NCBI RefSeq assembly: GCF_900451175.1
Contig: NZ_UGJJ01000002.1
Coordinates: 62,001 to 126,000 of the forward strand
Length of the DNA stretch: 64,000 nucleotides
Reading direction: 5' to 3'
Source of the DNA: Kingella potus
Lineage (GTDB): Bacteria > Pseudomonadota > Gammaproteobacteria > Burkholderiales > Neisseriaceae
Below the pieces are notes generated by a model, which saw only the letters and a list, made by a program, of their open reading frames with translations, was not told the origin of the DNA and did not search any database. Positions 34,894 through 43,101 of this stretch are shown piece after piece. A program made the position numbers and the translations under genes. The first letter of the stretch is position 1, and the number at the start of each line of letters is the position of its first letter.

Positions 34894-35229
34894 GCCTGCA
34901 CTTATCAAAATGTTATTCCATCCATGCGCCCCAAAAACGACCGCCTCGCCTACGAAATCCTCTCTGCCGTTGCCGAAATCCCGTTTGGCAAAGTTGCTAC
35001 CTACGGGCAAATCGCACGGCTGATAGGCCGCGATAAAAACGCCCGCCTTGTCGGCAACGTGCTGCGCCACGCCAAAAGCTACGGCGATTATCCCTGCCAC
35101 CGTGTCGTCAATGCCGCAGGCAGGCTCGCACCGCATTGGGCGGCACAAGCCGATCTGCTGCGCAGCGAAGGTGTGGAAGTAACAGAAAGCAGGCGCGTTT
35201 GTTTGCAGCGGTATCGATGGGACTGCTAA
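34765..35229 (+). CDS. fusion of MutM N-terminal fragment with MGMT-family alkyltransferase-like domain
   Basis: A 154-residue chimera. Residues 1-43 (MPKLPEVETTPRGI...) are a copy of the MutM N-terminus; from about residue 57 (DRLAYEILSAVAEIPFGKVATYGQIARLIG) it is an O6-alkylguanine alkyltransferase-type DNA-binding domain with the helix-turn-helix and PCHRVV motif, cysteine kept. Small MGMT-like proteins of about 110 residues usually stand alone. The MutM part has the Pro2/Glu3 pattern replaced by Pro2-Lys3, so base excision by it is not expected. It probably arose when the duplicated mutM start joined the alkyltransferase gene. Confidence 0.8.
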   Translation: MPKLPEVETTPRGIAPHIINQTVAAVTLRKPKLRWKISLALPEACTYQNVIPSMRPKNDRLAYEILSAVAEIPFGKVATYGQIARLIGRDKNARLVGNVLRHAKSYGDYPCHRVVNAAGRLAPHWAAQADLLRSEGVEVTESRRVCLQRYRWDC

Positions 35230-35278
35230 TCAGCCTATCCCGTCAGACAAGGCAGCCTGAAAACCAAACCCAAACCCG

Positions 35279-35468
35279 TTTTTCAGGCTGCCTTTCCCTT
35301 ATAATTCCATTTCCTAACATCCTATCCCTTTATCCCACCATGCCCGAACTGCCCGAAGTAGAAACCACCCTGCGCGGCATCGCGCCGCACATCATCAACC
35401 AAACCGTTGCCACCGTAACCATCCGCCAGCCCAAACTACGCTGGCAGATTCCGCCCGAGCTGCCTGAA
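35279..35468 (+). repeat. mutM promoter and 5' end (right copy, intact gene)
   Basis: Partner of the direct repeat at 34705-34893; it contains TATAAT at 35300-35305 and the start of the complete mutM. Confidence 0.85.
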
Positions 35469-36158
35469 ACCCTGCGCGGGCTTGCGGTGCGCGAATGCCG
35501 CCGCCGTGCCAAATATCTGCTGATTCGTTTTGATACGGGCGTGCTGCTGGTTCATTTGGGCATGTCGGGCAGCCTGCGGATTTGGCAGGGCAACGCGCCC
35601 GAAGCAGGCAAACACGACCATGTGGACATTGTGTTTGCCAACGGCACGCTATTGCGCTACCACGACCCGCGCCGTTTTGGCGCAGTTTTGTGGCTGGCTG
35701 GCGCGGCGGAGCACCATGATTTGTTGAAAAATCTGGGCGTAGAGCCGTTAAGCGATGATTTCACCGCAGATTACCTGTTCCAAGCCCTGCAAAAACGCAG
35801 CAGCCCCATCAAAACCGTGCTGATGGACAACAAAATTGTGGTGGGCGTGGGCAATATTTACGCCAACGAAAGCCTGTTTCAGGCTGCCATTGCCCCGCAG
35901 CGCGCCGCCAAATCGTTAAGCAAACCAGAATGCGCCACCTTAACCGCCGCCGTCAAACAAATCCTGCGCCGCGCGATTGAAACAGGCGGCAGCACCTTGC
36001 GCGACTTTGTCAACAGCGAAGGCAAAAGCGGCTATTTCCAACAGGAATACAAGGTGTACGGCAGAACAAACCAGCCCTGCCCAAGTTGCGGCACGCCGAT
36101 TGCCAAAACCGTCATCGGGCAGCGTGGCACGTTTTATTGCCCGAATTGCCAACGATAG
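35340..36158 (+). CDS. mutM: formamidopyrimidine-DNA glycosylase
   Basis: MutM (Fpg) removes 8-oxoguanine and formamidopyrimidines from DNA. The 272-residue protein has the catalytic N-terminus MPELPEVETT (Pro2 nucleophile after Met removal, Glu3), the lysine in the NKIVVGVGNIYANE helix-two-turn-helix region (about 150-165) and the C-terminal zinc finger with CPSC and CPNC. Full length. The open frame extends upstream to 35136, but Pro2 must follow the initiator, fixing the start at 35340. Confidence 0.95.
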   Translation: MPELPEVETTLRGIAPHIINQTVATVTIRQPKLRWQIPPELPETLRGLAVRECRRRAKYLLIRFDTGVLLVHLGMSGSLRIWQGNAPEAGKHDHVDIVFANGTLLRYHDPRRFGAVLWLAGAAEHHDLLKNLGVEPLSDDFTADYLFQALQKRSSPIKTVLMDNKIVVGVGNIYANESLFQAAIAPQRAAKSLSKPECATLTAAVKQILRRAIETGGSTLRDFVNSEGKSGYFQQEYKVYGRTNQPCPSCGTPIAKTVIGQRGTFYCPNCQR

Positions 36159-36470
36159 CTGCGCGGCGAAATAGTGTGGATATTTTCAGGCTGCCTAACG
36201 CATATAGGCAGCCTGAAACGTTGTTTGACCAAGCAAATAATAACTTCGTGAACCTTATGCGCTACCGAATGAAAGGATGCCAATCAGCAGCGGAACGAAC
36301 GGCAGCTTTATATAAAAAACTGAATATTCTTTGGTTTGCAATGCCTTATATTTATTTTTTGATATAACACAACCAGTTATTTATGACAGGCGATATTTTT
36401 CATGGCGGTTTGACAATTTAGAGGCATCTGTCTATATTGAATTTTTTTAAACAAGATGGAGAATATTCCA
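36159..36470 (+). other. intergenic region with sigma-70 promoter at 36410-36438
   Basis: The first half holds a palindromic AGGCTGCCT...AGGCAGCCT pair after mutM (36186-36215, probable terminator). No gene is supported. Near the end, TTGACA (36410-36415) and TATATT (36433-36438) are spaced by exactly 17 bases, a near-consensus promoter for the secreted OB-fold gene. Confidence 0.7.
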
Positions 36471-36851
36471 ATGAAAGCAAAAATGATTTTGGCAGCATGT
36501 TTGTTGGGTTTAAGCGTGCCGGCAATGGCAGAGTTTATTGATTCGCCAGACAAGAAAACCGTAGTCGAAGAACACTTGAAAGCTGTGTCTGTCCATCAGG
36601 CAAAAATGATGGCAGACGGCAGACATGTTGTATTGGAAGGCCACTTGACTGGCCGTGCCGGCACTTTGAATGCAGAGGAATTTATTTTTACGGATGGCAA
36701 GGACAGCATTAAAGTGGAAATAGACGGCAATATATGGCGCGGCCGAGACGTGAGCAAAGAGACCCGTATTCGACTATGGGGCGAAGTTGATCGCAATCGG
36801 TTTAACAACAGCATTGAAATCGAAGTGGACGATTTTGAAATTCTGCCGTAA
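36471..36851 (+). CDS. YgiW/YdeI-type periplasmic OB-fold (BOF) stress protein
   Basis: A 126-residue exported protein. Signal peptide residues 1-20 (cut after PAMA), then a single OB-fold of the BOF family with the pattern VVLEGHLTG, EFIFTDGKDSIKVEID, TRIRLWGEVD and the ending IEVDDFEIL. Relatives in enterics are linked to peroxide, metal or peptide stress. ATG 36471 is placed nine bases after GGAG; the ATG at 36456 overlaps that site and is less likely. Monocistronic. Confidence 0.85.
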   Translation: MKAKMILAACLLGLSVPAMAEFIDSPDKKTVVEEHLKAVSVHQAKMMADGRHVVLEGHLTGRAGTLNAEEFIFTDGKDSIKVEIDGNIWRGRDVSKETRIRLWGEVDRNRFNNSIEIEVDDFEILP

Positions 36852-36958
36852 TGCTGCTATTGGCAGAACAAACAAAGACACAAAGCTGCCGATAGGGGCA
36901 TCTGAACCTATCTTCTCCACACATTGCCAAACCGTGTACTAGCACTAATGGCGAAAAA

Positions 36959-36989
36959 CAGGCCGTCTGAAATGTTTTCAGACGGCCTG
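36959..36989. terminator. bidirectional DUS-pair terminator
   Basis: CAGGCCGTCTGAAA and TTTCAGACGGCCTG form the stem between the convergent OB-fold and Bcr/CflA genes. Confidence 0.75.
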
Positions 36990-37014
36990 AATGTACGGCG
37001 GGTATTGTGCGAAC

Positions 37015-38181
37015 CTACTCCCGCCCCACATTGGCAAACACCGCACTCACCGCGCAGAACAGGGCGATAATCCAGCCCATTGGCCACGCCGTACCGCTGG
37101 AAAAGGCGGTGAGCAGGAGCGAGGAGACGGTGCCGCTGCCGTATTGCAGCGAGCCGAGCAGGGCGGAGGCCGCGCCTGCGTTTTGTGGCGGCACGGCATC
37201 CAGCGCGGCGGCGGTGGCGCAGGCGGCGATGATGCCGTTCATGCTGAACACGCCGAACATCAGCGCGACCACCGCCCGCAATCCGCCTGCGTTGCAGTAA
37301 GTTACCGCCGCCAAACCGAGGGCAAACGCCAGCGCAATCAGGCTGCTTACCGATAGCAGCGACGTGAGGGAGAAACGGCGCAGCAGGTATTTGTTGGCAA
37401 AGCTGAGTGCCACCACGCCGACGATGTTCACGCCGAACAGCCAGCCGTAATGCGCGGGCGAAACCCCAAAAAATTCTATATAAACAAAGGGCGAGCCGAC
37501 GATAAAGGCATACGCCGCCATGTAGAAAAAGGTCAGCGCGAGCGTGTGGCGCATAAAGCGGCGGTTGGCGGTCAGCGCGGCGTATTGGCGGAACGACTGC
37601 GACAGCGGCGCGCGGCTGCGTTTGTTGGCAGGCAGGGTTTCAGGCAGCCTGAGAACCGCCACGGCAAGGGCAATGCCCACCGCCGCCAGCAACCAGAATA
37701 TGGCGTGCCACGAGCTGAATTTCAGCAGCACGCCGCCGAGCAGCGGCCCGATAATCGGTGCCACCGCCATCATAATCACCAGCGTGGACAGCATTTGCGC
37801 CGCCTGCGTGCCAGCATATAAATCCCGAATCATCGCGCGGCTGAGCATTGGCCCGACGCACGCGCCAAGCGCCTGAAACACCCGCCAAAACACCACCGCT
37901 TCCATCGTCTGCGACAAGGCGCAGCCCGCCGAACCGATAGTAAACAGCACCAGCCCGACAAACAGCGGTATTTTGCGCCCGATACGGTCGGACACCGGCC
38001 CCCACACCAGTTGCGCCAGCGCAAAGCCGATGAGAAAACCCGTTACCGTCAGCTCGGCATTGCCGCCCATCGCCTGCTCCATCGCGGGCATGGCGGGCAG
38101 GTAAATGTCGGTGGACAGCGAGGTCATCGCCATCAGCGCGCTGAGGGTGAGTAGCAGGCCGAGGCTGCGTTTGGGTTTCAT
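37015..38181 (-). CDS. Bcr/CflA family MFS multidrug efflux transporter
   Basis: A 388-residue inner-membrane protein with 12 predicted helices. The first loop has the MFS motif GPVSDRIGRKIPLFVG (about residues 60-75) and the family start STDIYLPAMP, both typical of the Bcr/CflA drug:proton antiporters. Substrate cannot be read. On the minus strand it follows the secreted alpha/beta hydrolase gene by 121 bases, so cotranscription with the NTF2-like/hydrolase operon is possible. Confidence 0.88.
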   Translation of the reverse strand: MKPKRSLGLLLTLSALMAMTSLSTDIYLPAMPAMEQAMGGNAELTVTGFLIGFALAQLVWGPVSDRIGRKIPLFVGLVLFTIGSAGCALSQTMEAVVFWRVFQALGACVGPMLSRAMIRDLYAGTQAAQMLSTLVIMMAVAPIIGPLLGGVLLKFSSWHAIFWLLAAVGIALAVAVLRLPETLPANKRSRAPLSQSFRQYAALTANRRFMRHTLALTFFYMAAYAFIVGSPFVYIEFFGVSPAHYGWLFGVNIVGVVALSFANKYLLRRFSLTSLLSVSSLIALAFALGLAAVTYCNAGGLRAVVALMFGVFSMNGIIAACATAAALDAVPPQNAGAASALLGSLQYGSGTVSSLLLTAFSSGTAWPMGWIIALFCAVSAVFANVGRE

Positions 38182-38302
38182 GGTTGCTTCTCGTAAAAGT
38201 GCGGTGGTTTTTTTGACTGTTTTACAGGCCGTCTGAAAGACAATTATCGGTGTTTCAGATAATCTTTCAGCTTAACGGCACATTCCACAGCGGCATCATT
38301 TT

Positions 38303-39397
38303 TTATTTCAAACCTTTGGCGGCCAGCCATTCATCGGCGAGCGTTGCCAGCTCGGCGTTGTTTTTGTCGCCCATCAGAAAATGGGTGTTGCCTTTGATGC
38401 CGATGGCGGGCAGATGAACCAGCTCAGCATTGCCGCCGTGGCGGTTGATGGCGGCAACAAATTGTTTTGCCATTTCAAATTCCGTGCCCCATTTGTCCTC
38501 GCCGACATTTTGCGAACCGATTTTGATGTGGTCGCCGTAATACAGCACGATAGGGATTTTGGTCAGCTTCAAAAATTCGTCCATCGGTACGCCGATTGCG
38601 CTGGCACTCAAATGCTCAAAGCGGGCTTTGACAGGGCGTGGCATTTCGGTTTCGGGGAAGACAAAAGGCGTGCCGCCCGGCTCCCATGCCACAATGCCGC
38701 GTACTTTGCCGCTGCGTAACACGGTTCGCCAGCCGATTGTGCCGCCCATCGAGTGCGTTACCAGCACTGCGCCGTCGGGCTGCTGCGCCACCAGTTTTGC
38801 CAATACGTCGGCGTTCAAATCGTTGTCCAGAGGTCCCGATCCGATAGTCCAACTTTGCTGAAAGGCTTGGTAATCGGCTTCGCCGCTTGGAAATTGGGCG
38901 TTGGCAACGGGTTTGCCGTTTTTGTCGTAATGCCCGATACGCGACAGGATATACAGCGTTTTGTCGCCGTACATGGGGTTGCTTGCCCACGGCGTGTCGG
39001 CGGATACGGGCAAGGTGGAAAGGTTGGCTTCGCCGCTGCGGGGCTGGTCGATGAGATAAACGCTGTAACCTTTGCGTAAAAACAGCGTGTTAAAGCCTTC
39101 GCGCCCGTCCACCGTGCTCTCCCAAGTGCGTTTGGACTGTGCGCCGCCGTGTTGGAAAATCAGCGGATATTTGTTGGGATTGACGGCTTTTTGATAGCTG
39201 ACGTAGGCAAAATCGCCGTAAGCCCGCTGGCCGTCGGGGGCGGTGAAGTTTTCCTGCTTGAACGTGCCTTGGTGGGTAACGAATGTGCCGCCGACGGTAA
39301 AACTGCCCTGCTCGGCAACGCTAATCGGCTCGACAGCGGCGGCAGGTAATGCCAACGCCAACAGCAGGGCGGCGGCTAAGGTTTTGATTGGTTTCAT
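38303..39397 (-). CDS. secreted alpha/beta hydrolase
   Basis: A 364-residue protein with a signal peptide (residues 1-21, ending PAAA) and an alpha/beta-hydrolase fold. The nucleophile elbow is VTHSMGGT (Ser about 205), the oxyanion region is FQHGGAQSKRTWE (about 80), and the late His is in KGNTHFLMGDKNN (about 340). The substrate is unknown; it resembles esterase/lipase-like proteins of the periplasm. ATG 39397 gives the signal peptide. It lies just downstream of an NTF2-like gene on the same strand with a DUS hairpin between them. Confidence 0.83.
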   Translation of the reverse strand: MKPIKTLAAALLLALALPAAAVEPISVAEQGSFTVGGTFVTHQGTFKQENFTAPDGQRAYGDFAYVSYQKAVNPNKYPLIFQHGGAQSKRTWESTVDGREGFNTLFLRKGYSVYLIDQPRSGEANLSTLPVSADTPWASNPMYGDKTLYILSRIGHYDKNGKPVANAQFPSGEADYQAFQQSWTIGSGPLDNDLNADVLAKLVAQQPDGAVLVTHSMGGTIGWRTVLRSGKVRGIVAWEPGGTPFVFPETEMPRPVKARFEHLSASAIGVPMDEFLKLTKIPIVLYYGDHIKIGSQNVGEDKWGTEFEMAKQFVAAINRHGGNAELVHLPAIGIKGNTHFLMGDKNNAELATLADEWLAAKGLK

Positions 39398-39416
39398 TAT
39401 GTGCTTCTCTTGATTA

Positions 39417-39452
39417 AAAAGGCCGTCTGAAAAAGCATTCGGACGGCCTTTT
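39417..39452. terminator. DUS-type hairpin between NTF2-like gene and hydrolase
   Basis: AAAAGGCCGTC and GACGGCCTTTT form an 11-bp stem, eight bases beyond the stop of the NTF2-like gene. Confidence 0.6.
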
Positions 39453-39459
39453 GCCTGTT

Positions 39460-39909
39460 TTACGCTTCGATTTTGTGCGTTTCGCTGTACAAAAATTCCG
39501 CCACGCGCTTGGCGATGTGCCACTTGCCGCCGACACGGGCGTAGCTGTCCTGATAGCGCACATAATGCGTGAGCATTTCGTCGTGTCCGTCTTTGTCGGC
39601 AACCAGCGCGACTTGGCAGTAAGTAATGCCTTCTGCGCTGTCTTCGCTCGTAAATTCAACGGTTTGCTGCCCGTTTAAATGGTACACGGTGTGAAACTGC
39701 GCCAGATAGGCTTTGAACACGCCGCCGATTTCCGCACGTCCATGGGCGTTGGCAAACAGCTCGCCTTTGATGTAAGTGGTAACTTGTGCGTCTTCGGTGA
39801 ACAGCGGCAGTTGCGCGTCCACGTCTTTCACGTCCGCCAAGTTGGAGAAATGATCGACCAAGTGTTTGAGTTCAAAGCGGTCGTTGATTTGTTGCAGGGA
39901 TAAAGTCAT
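39460..39909 (-). CDS. NTF2-like/SnoaL-like family protein, paralog 1
   Basis: A 149-residue cone-fold protein of the nuclear transport factor 2 superfamily (helical start DRFELKHLVDHFSNLADVKD, then LFTEDAQVTTYI, YCQVALV and KWHIAKRVAEFLY strands). Such small proteins often act on or bind hydrophobic metabolites next to oxidoreductases. It is nearly identical to the gene at 44504-44953, including about 100 bases upstream. A shared regulatory element lies at 39978-40006 and a TATCAT -10-like box about 35 bases before the start. Confidence 0.85.
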   Translation of the reverse strand: MTLSLQQINDRFELKHLVDHFSNLADVKDVDAQLPLFTEDAQVTTYIKGELFANAHGRAEIGGVFKAYLAQFHTVYHLNGQQTVEFTSEDSAEGITYCQVALVADKDGHDEMLTHYVRYQDSYARVGGKWHIAKRVAEFLYSETHKIEA

Positions 39910-39977
39910 TTAGGTTTCCTTTAATCGCTGAATCGATAAGCACATGATACGGCACGGATTGTGGAAGATAAACGAGG

Positions 39978-40006
39978 TAATTTTGCTAGGGCTTATGAGA
40001 AATTTT
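39978..40006 (-). promoter_or_regulatory. shared operator-like element, copy 1
   Basis: The minus strand has CATAAGCCCTAGCA flanked by AATTT-type tracts. The element ends 69 bases before the NTF2-like start; the same element at the same distance precedes the SDR gene and the second NTF2-like gene. A TATCAT box at 39944-39949 could be the -10, which would put this element upstream of -35, as for an activator. Confidence 0.65.
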
Positions 40007-40131
40007 GCTGAATAGCCCCGCCAGCGTGCCCAGCCGTTTCAATTTTATTGAAATCTGCGGTTTTCAGGCTGCCTTTTAGCCGTCTGAAAAGGCAAGGGCA
40101 GCCTGAAAGGTTTGCAATACGCGGTTTAACC

Positions 40132-40944
40132 TTATGCCTCTTCGCCCCACCAAAATTTCGCCGTTGCGCCGCCGTCTATCAGAAAATCGCTGCCCGTGAT
40201 GTAGCCGCCGGTCAGCACGGTTTCTGCCAGCGCCGCCACTTCGTCGGGTGTGCCGCCGCGTTTGGCGGGGAGGTTTGCCAGCATGTCGCGGTAGAAATCT
40301 TGGCGTTCGCCGTTCAGTTCGTCCAGCGCCAGCGGGGTGTAGATGATGCCGGGGCTGATGCAGTTGACCCGTGCGCCGCGCCGTCCCCAGCGTACGGCTT
40401 CCATCTGCACACGCAGGGCGTTGGCTTTTTTGGCGATTTGGTAGGCGTACAAGGTGTCGTCGATGGCTTTGACCAGCGGCAAATCCAGCAGTTCTTCGGT
40501 GGGCGTAACCGCCAGCGCGCGCAAATCGGCCTCGGCGAGCGGCGGCAGGCGGTGGCTGGACTGCGAACCGATGACCACGCCCGAGCCGCCCTCGGCAATC
40601 ACGCCGCCGAAAATTTCCAGCACCAACGCCGTGCCGTACAAATCCACTTTGCACACCGTTTGCGCTGCGGCCTGCGACGGCGACACGCCTGCCGAATGCA
40701 CCACATAACGCACTTCGCCCAAGGCGGCGGCACGGTCGGAAGCCTCTTGCACAGCGGCACGGTCGGACACGTCCACCGCCATGGTTGAGCATTCAAAACC
40801 CGCTTCACGCAGGGTTTGGGCGGCTTTTTCGGCGTTTTCCTCGCGCAAATCGGCGAGCAGAACATGGTTGCCCGTGCTGACGCGGCGGGCGATGGCCACG
40901 GCGATGGCACCCGAGCCGAGTACGACAGTTACTTGTTGTTTCAT
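40132..40944 (-). CDS. short-chain dehydrogenase/reductase
   Basis: A 270-residue SDR oxidoreductase with the nucleotide motif VLGSGAIAVAIARR (residues 8-21), DVSDRAAV (about 60), VVHSAG (about 86, NNAG position) and the catalytic Tyr-x3-Lys in YQIAKKANALR (about 166-170). The Gly-rich motif GSGAIA differs from the usual GxxxGxG of SDRs. Substrate unknown. It has its own promoter with the shared element at 41014-41042. Confidence 0.87.
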   Translation of the reverse strand: MKQQVTVVLGSGAIAVAIARRVSTGNHVLLADLREENAEKAAQTLREAGFECSTMAVDVSDRAAVQEASDRAAALGEVRYVVHSAGVSPSQAAAQTVCKVDLYGTALVLEIFGGVIAEGGSGVVIGSQSSHRLPPLAEADLRALAVTPTEELLDLPLVKAIDDTLYAYQIAKKANALRVQMEAVRWGRRGARVNCISPGIIYTPLALDELNGERQDFYRDMLANLPAKRGGTPDEVAALAETVLTGGYITGSDFLIDGGATAKFWWGEEA

Positions 40945-41013
40945 GGTTTTTCCTTGGTTTGTTGAACGGATGAAGGCCCATGATACGTGCTTGATTGCTT
41001 AAAATAAATAAGG

Positions 41014-41042
41014 GAATTTTGCTAGGGTTTATGAGAAATTTT
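41014..41042 (-). promoter_or_regulatory. shared operator-like element, copy 2
   Basis: The minus strand reads CATAAACCCTAGCA with the same flanks as the copy at 39978-40006, 70 bases before the SDR start. GTATCATG (40979-40986) is at the -10 position, as in the other two promoters. Confidence 0.65.
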
Positions 41043-41147
41043 AATCAATGGCACGATATTTGCACAGTTAGAAAATGGGTGCGAATGGGTGACAAATTGA
41101 GATTTAAATGATAAAATTATAAAAAAATCATATAAATAGGAAAATCT

Positions 41148-42020
41148 ATGCTCGATAAACTACTTAACCTAATTTATTCAGCAGCTAAATTGCCTTTTGC
41201 TCAGGCTTCTATGCAATTGGATAAAGAAATTTCCAGCTTATCTAAGAAAGATTTTATTGCACTACTCAATCATATTGGCATTATTCCTGAAAGCATTGAG
41301 CATGACTCAACAGAAGAGAAGTTATTTTCCAAGGCTTCTGATTCGGTTTTGGCTCGGGCATTTCGCGAAATTGGATTGCGAGCAACAGTATTGGATGAAA
41401 GAGGAGACTCTGCTGATGTTGTTGTTAAGTCTAATATTTATGAATATGAATTGGTTGCAGATGCCAAGGCGTTTCGTTTAAGCCGTACTGCTAAAAATCA
41501 AAAAGACTTTAAAGTAAATGCTTTATCAGGCTGGCGTAAGGATCGGGATTTTGCTGTATTGGCTTCACCTTATTTCCAATATCCAAATACTAGAAGTCAA
41601 ATTTATAAGCAGGCAATAGATCATAATGTCTGTTTATTAACATGGGAACATTTATCTTTCTTGATTGAGCAAAATATTACCGAAACAATTGAGCGTAATT
41701 TATCTGATTTATGGGATTATTCTGCAATTTATGCAAAAGAATGCCTTTCCTCTGAAACCAAACGTTGTTTTATCCCTAAATTTAATGATTACTTCGCTCA
41801 ATTTTTAGAGATTGAAGCGGATAAATTTGAAACTTATTTACAGAAACAAAAAGAACGGATTGCCCAGCAGGGTAAAGTAGAAATTGCGTTTTGGCAGGAA
41901 GAAGAACAGAAAATTCGGGCATTTTCCCGTGAAAAGGCAATTGAAGAATTGCTTAAAACTAAAAAAATCACTAATAAAATCAGCACAATTAAGCAATATA
42001 TTGCAGGTCTTTTTATATGA
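41148..42020 (+). CDS. HindIII-like type II restriction endonuclease
   Basis: A 290-residue nuclease closely resembling R.HindIII (300 residues): EKLFSKASDSVLARAF, the catalytic VADAKAFRLSRTAKNQKDFKV (Asp and Lys of DAK; residues about 102-122) and FQYPNTRSQIYKQ are nearly the same as I recall for HindIII. Predicted target is AAGCTT. The gene is AT-rich and ends in an ATGA overlap with its methyltransferase. It sits between an SDR gene and a SUMF1-type gene, in what looks like an inserted R-M cassette. Confidence 0.87.
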   Translation: MLDKLLNLIYSAAKLPFAQASMQLDKEISSLSKKDFIALLNHIGIIPESIEHDSTEEKLFSKASDSVLARAFREIGLRATVLDERGDSADVVVKSNIYEYELVADAKAFRLSRTAKNQKDFKVNALSGWRKDRDFAVLASPYFQYPNTRSQIYKQAIDHNVCLLTWEHLSFLIEQNITETIERNLSDLWDYSAIYAKECLSSETKRCFIPKFNDYFAQFLEIEADKFETYLQKQKERIAQQGKVEIAFWQEEEQKIRAFSREKAIEELLKTKKITNKISTIKQYIAGLFI

Positions 42021-42979
42021 AAAATCAAATTATTCTAGGTGACTCTATCAGTGAAATAAAAAAGATTGGTGATGAAAGTATACATGCCATTATTTCCGAT
42101 ATTCCTTACGGTATAGGCTACGATGACTGGGATGTATTGCACAATAACACCAATTCTGCCTTAGGTGGAGTTTCCAAAGCGCAAGAAAATGCAGGAGCAA
42201 TTTTCAAACGGCGTGGGAAACCGCTAAACGGTTGGAGCGAAGCTGATAAAAAAATTCCGCTTGAATACCAACAATGGTGTGAATCTTGGGCTGGTGATTG
42301 GTTAAGAGTGCTTAAACCTGGTGCAAGCTGTTTTATTTTTGCAGGTAGACGCTATGCACACCGTTGTATCAGCGCATTGGAAAATGCAGGATTTACTTTT
42401 AAGGATATGATTTCGTGGGAAAAGAATAAAGCCCCACACCGTGCACAGCGGGTCTCTGCTGTATTTGAACGTAGAAATGATGAAGAAAACAGCGAAAAAT
42501 GGCAAGGTTGGCGAGTAGCTAATCTGCGCCCTGTATTTGAACCGATTTTATGGTTTCAAAAACCTTATAAAACAGGTGGTACGCTGACTGATAATATTTT
42601 GGAGTATGAATTAGGGGCGTGGAACGAAGAGGCAATAAAAAAATATGCATTGGGTGATATGCTATCATCAGCCAATGTTTTTAAAGTGGAGACCAATAAA
42701 AACGACAATGGGTTGCATGTTACTCAAAAACCTTTAAAATTAATGGAATTGTTGATTGAATTAGTCACCCTTGAAAATCAGATCGTACTTGATCCATTTG
42801 CGGGTTCGGGAACAACTTGTGTTGCCGCTCAAAATTTGGGTAGACGTTATATTGGGATTGAGATTGACCCGAACTATGTAGATATAATTAACACAAGGTT
42901 GGTAAAACATACCGTTAATGAAGTTTTCTCACGTCAAAACTGCACCAATGCTCATGACCAAATCACTTTGTATTTGTAG
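42017..42979 (+). CDS. HindIII-type N6-adenine DNA methyltransferase
   Basis: A 320-residue beta-class amino-methyltransferase. Motif IV is SDIPYG (about residue 31; DIPY in place of DPPY) and motif I is LDPFAGSGTTCVAA (about 257). It should protect AAGCTT sites against the preceding nuclease, with which it overlaps by four bases (ATGA). Being strongly coupled and AT-rich, the pair was probably acquired together. Confidence 0.87.
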   Translation: MKNQIILGDSISEIKKIGDESIHAIISDIPYGIGYDDWDVLHNNTNSALGGVSKAQENAGAIFKRRGKPLNGWSEADKKIPLEYQQWCESWAGDWLRVLKPGASCFIFAGRRYAHRCISALENAGFTFKDMISWEKNKAPHRAQRVSAVFERRNDEENSEKWQGWRVANLRPVFEPILWFQKPYKTGGTLTDNILEYELGAWNEEAIKKYALGDMLSSANVFKVETNKNDNGLHVTQKPLKLMELLIELVTLENQIVLDPFAGSGTTCVAAQNLGRRYIGIEIDPNYVDIINTRLVKHTVNEVFSRQNCTNAHDQITLYL

Positions 42980-43101
42980 TATTTGCCAAATTATTACTGT
43001 TCTTCATCTATTTCTTTGTATATGAGAGACCGTCTAGAAAATCATCTGACGGTCTTTACTTTTTCAGACGGCATTTTATTTTCAGGCTGCCTGAAAAGTC
43101 C

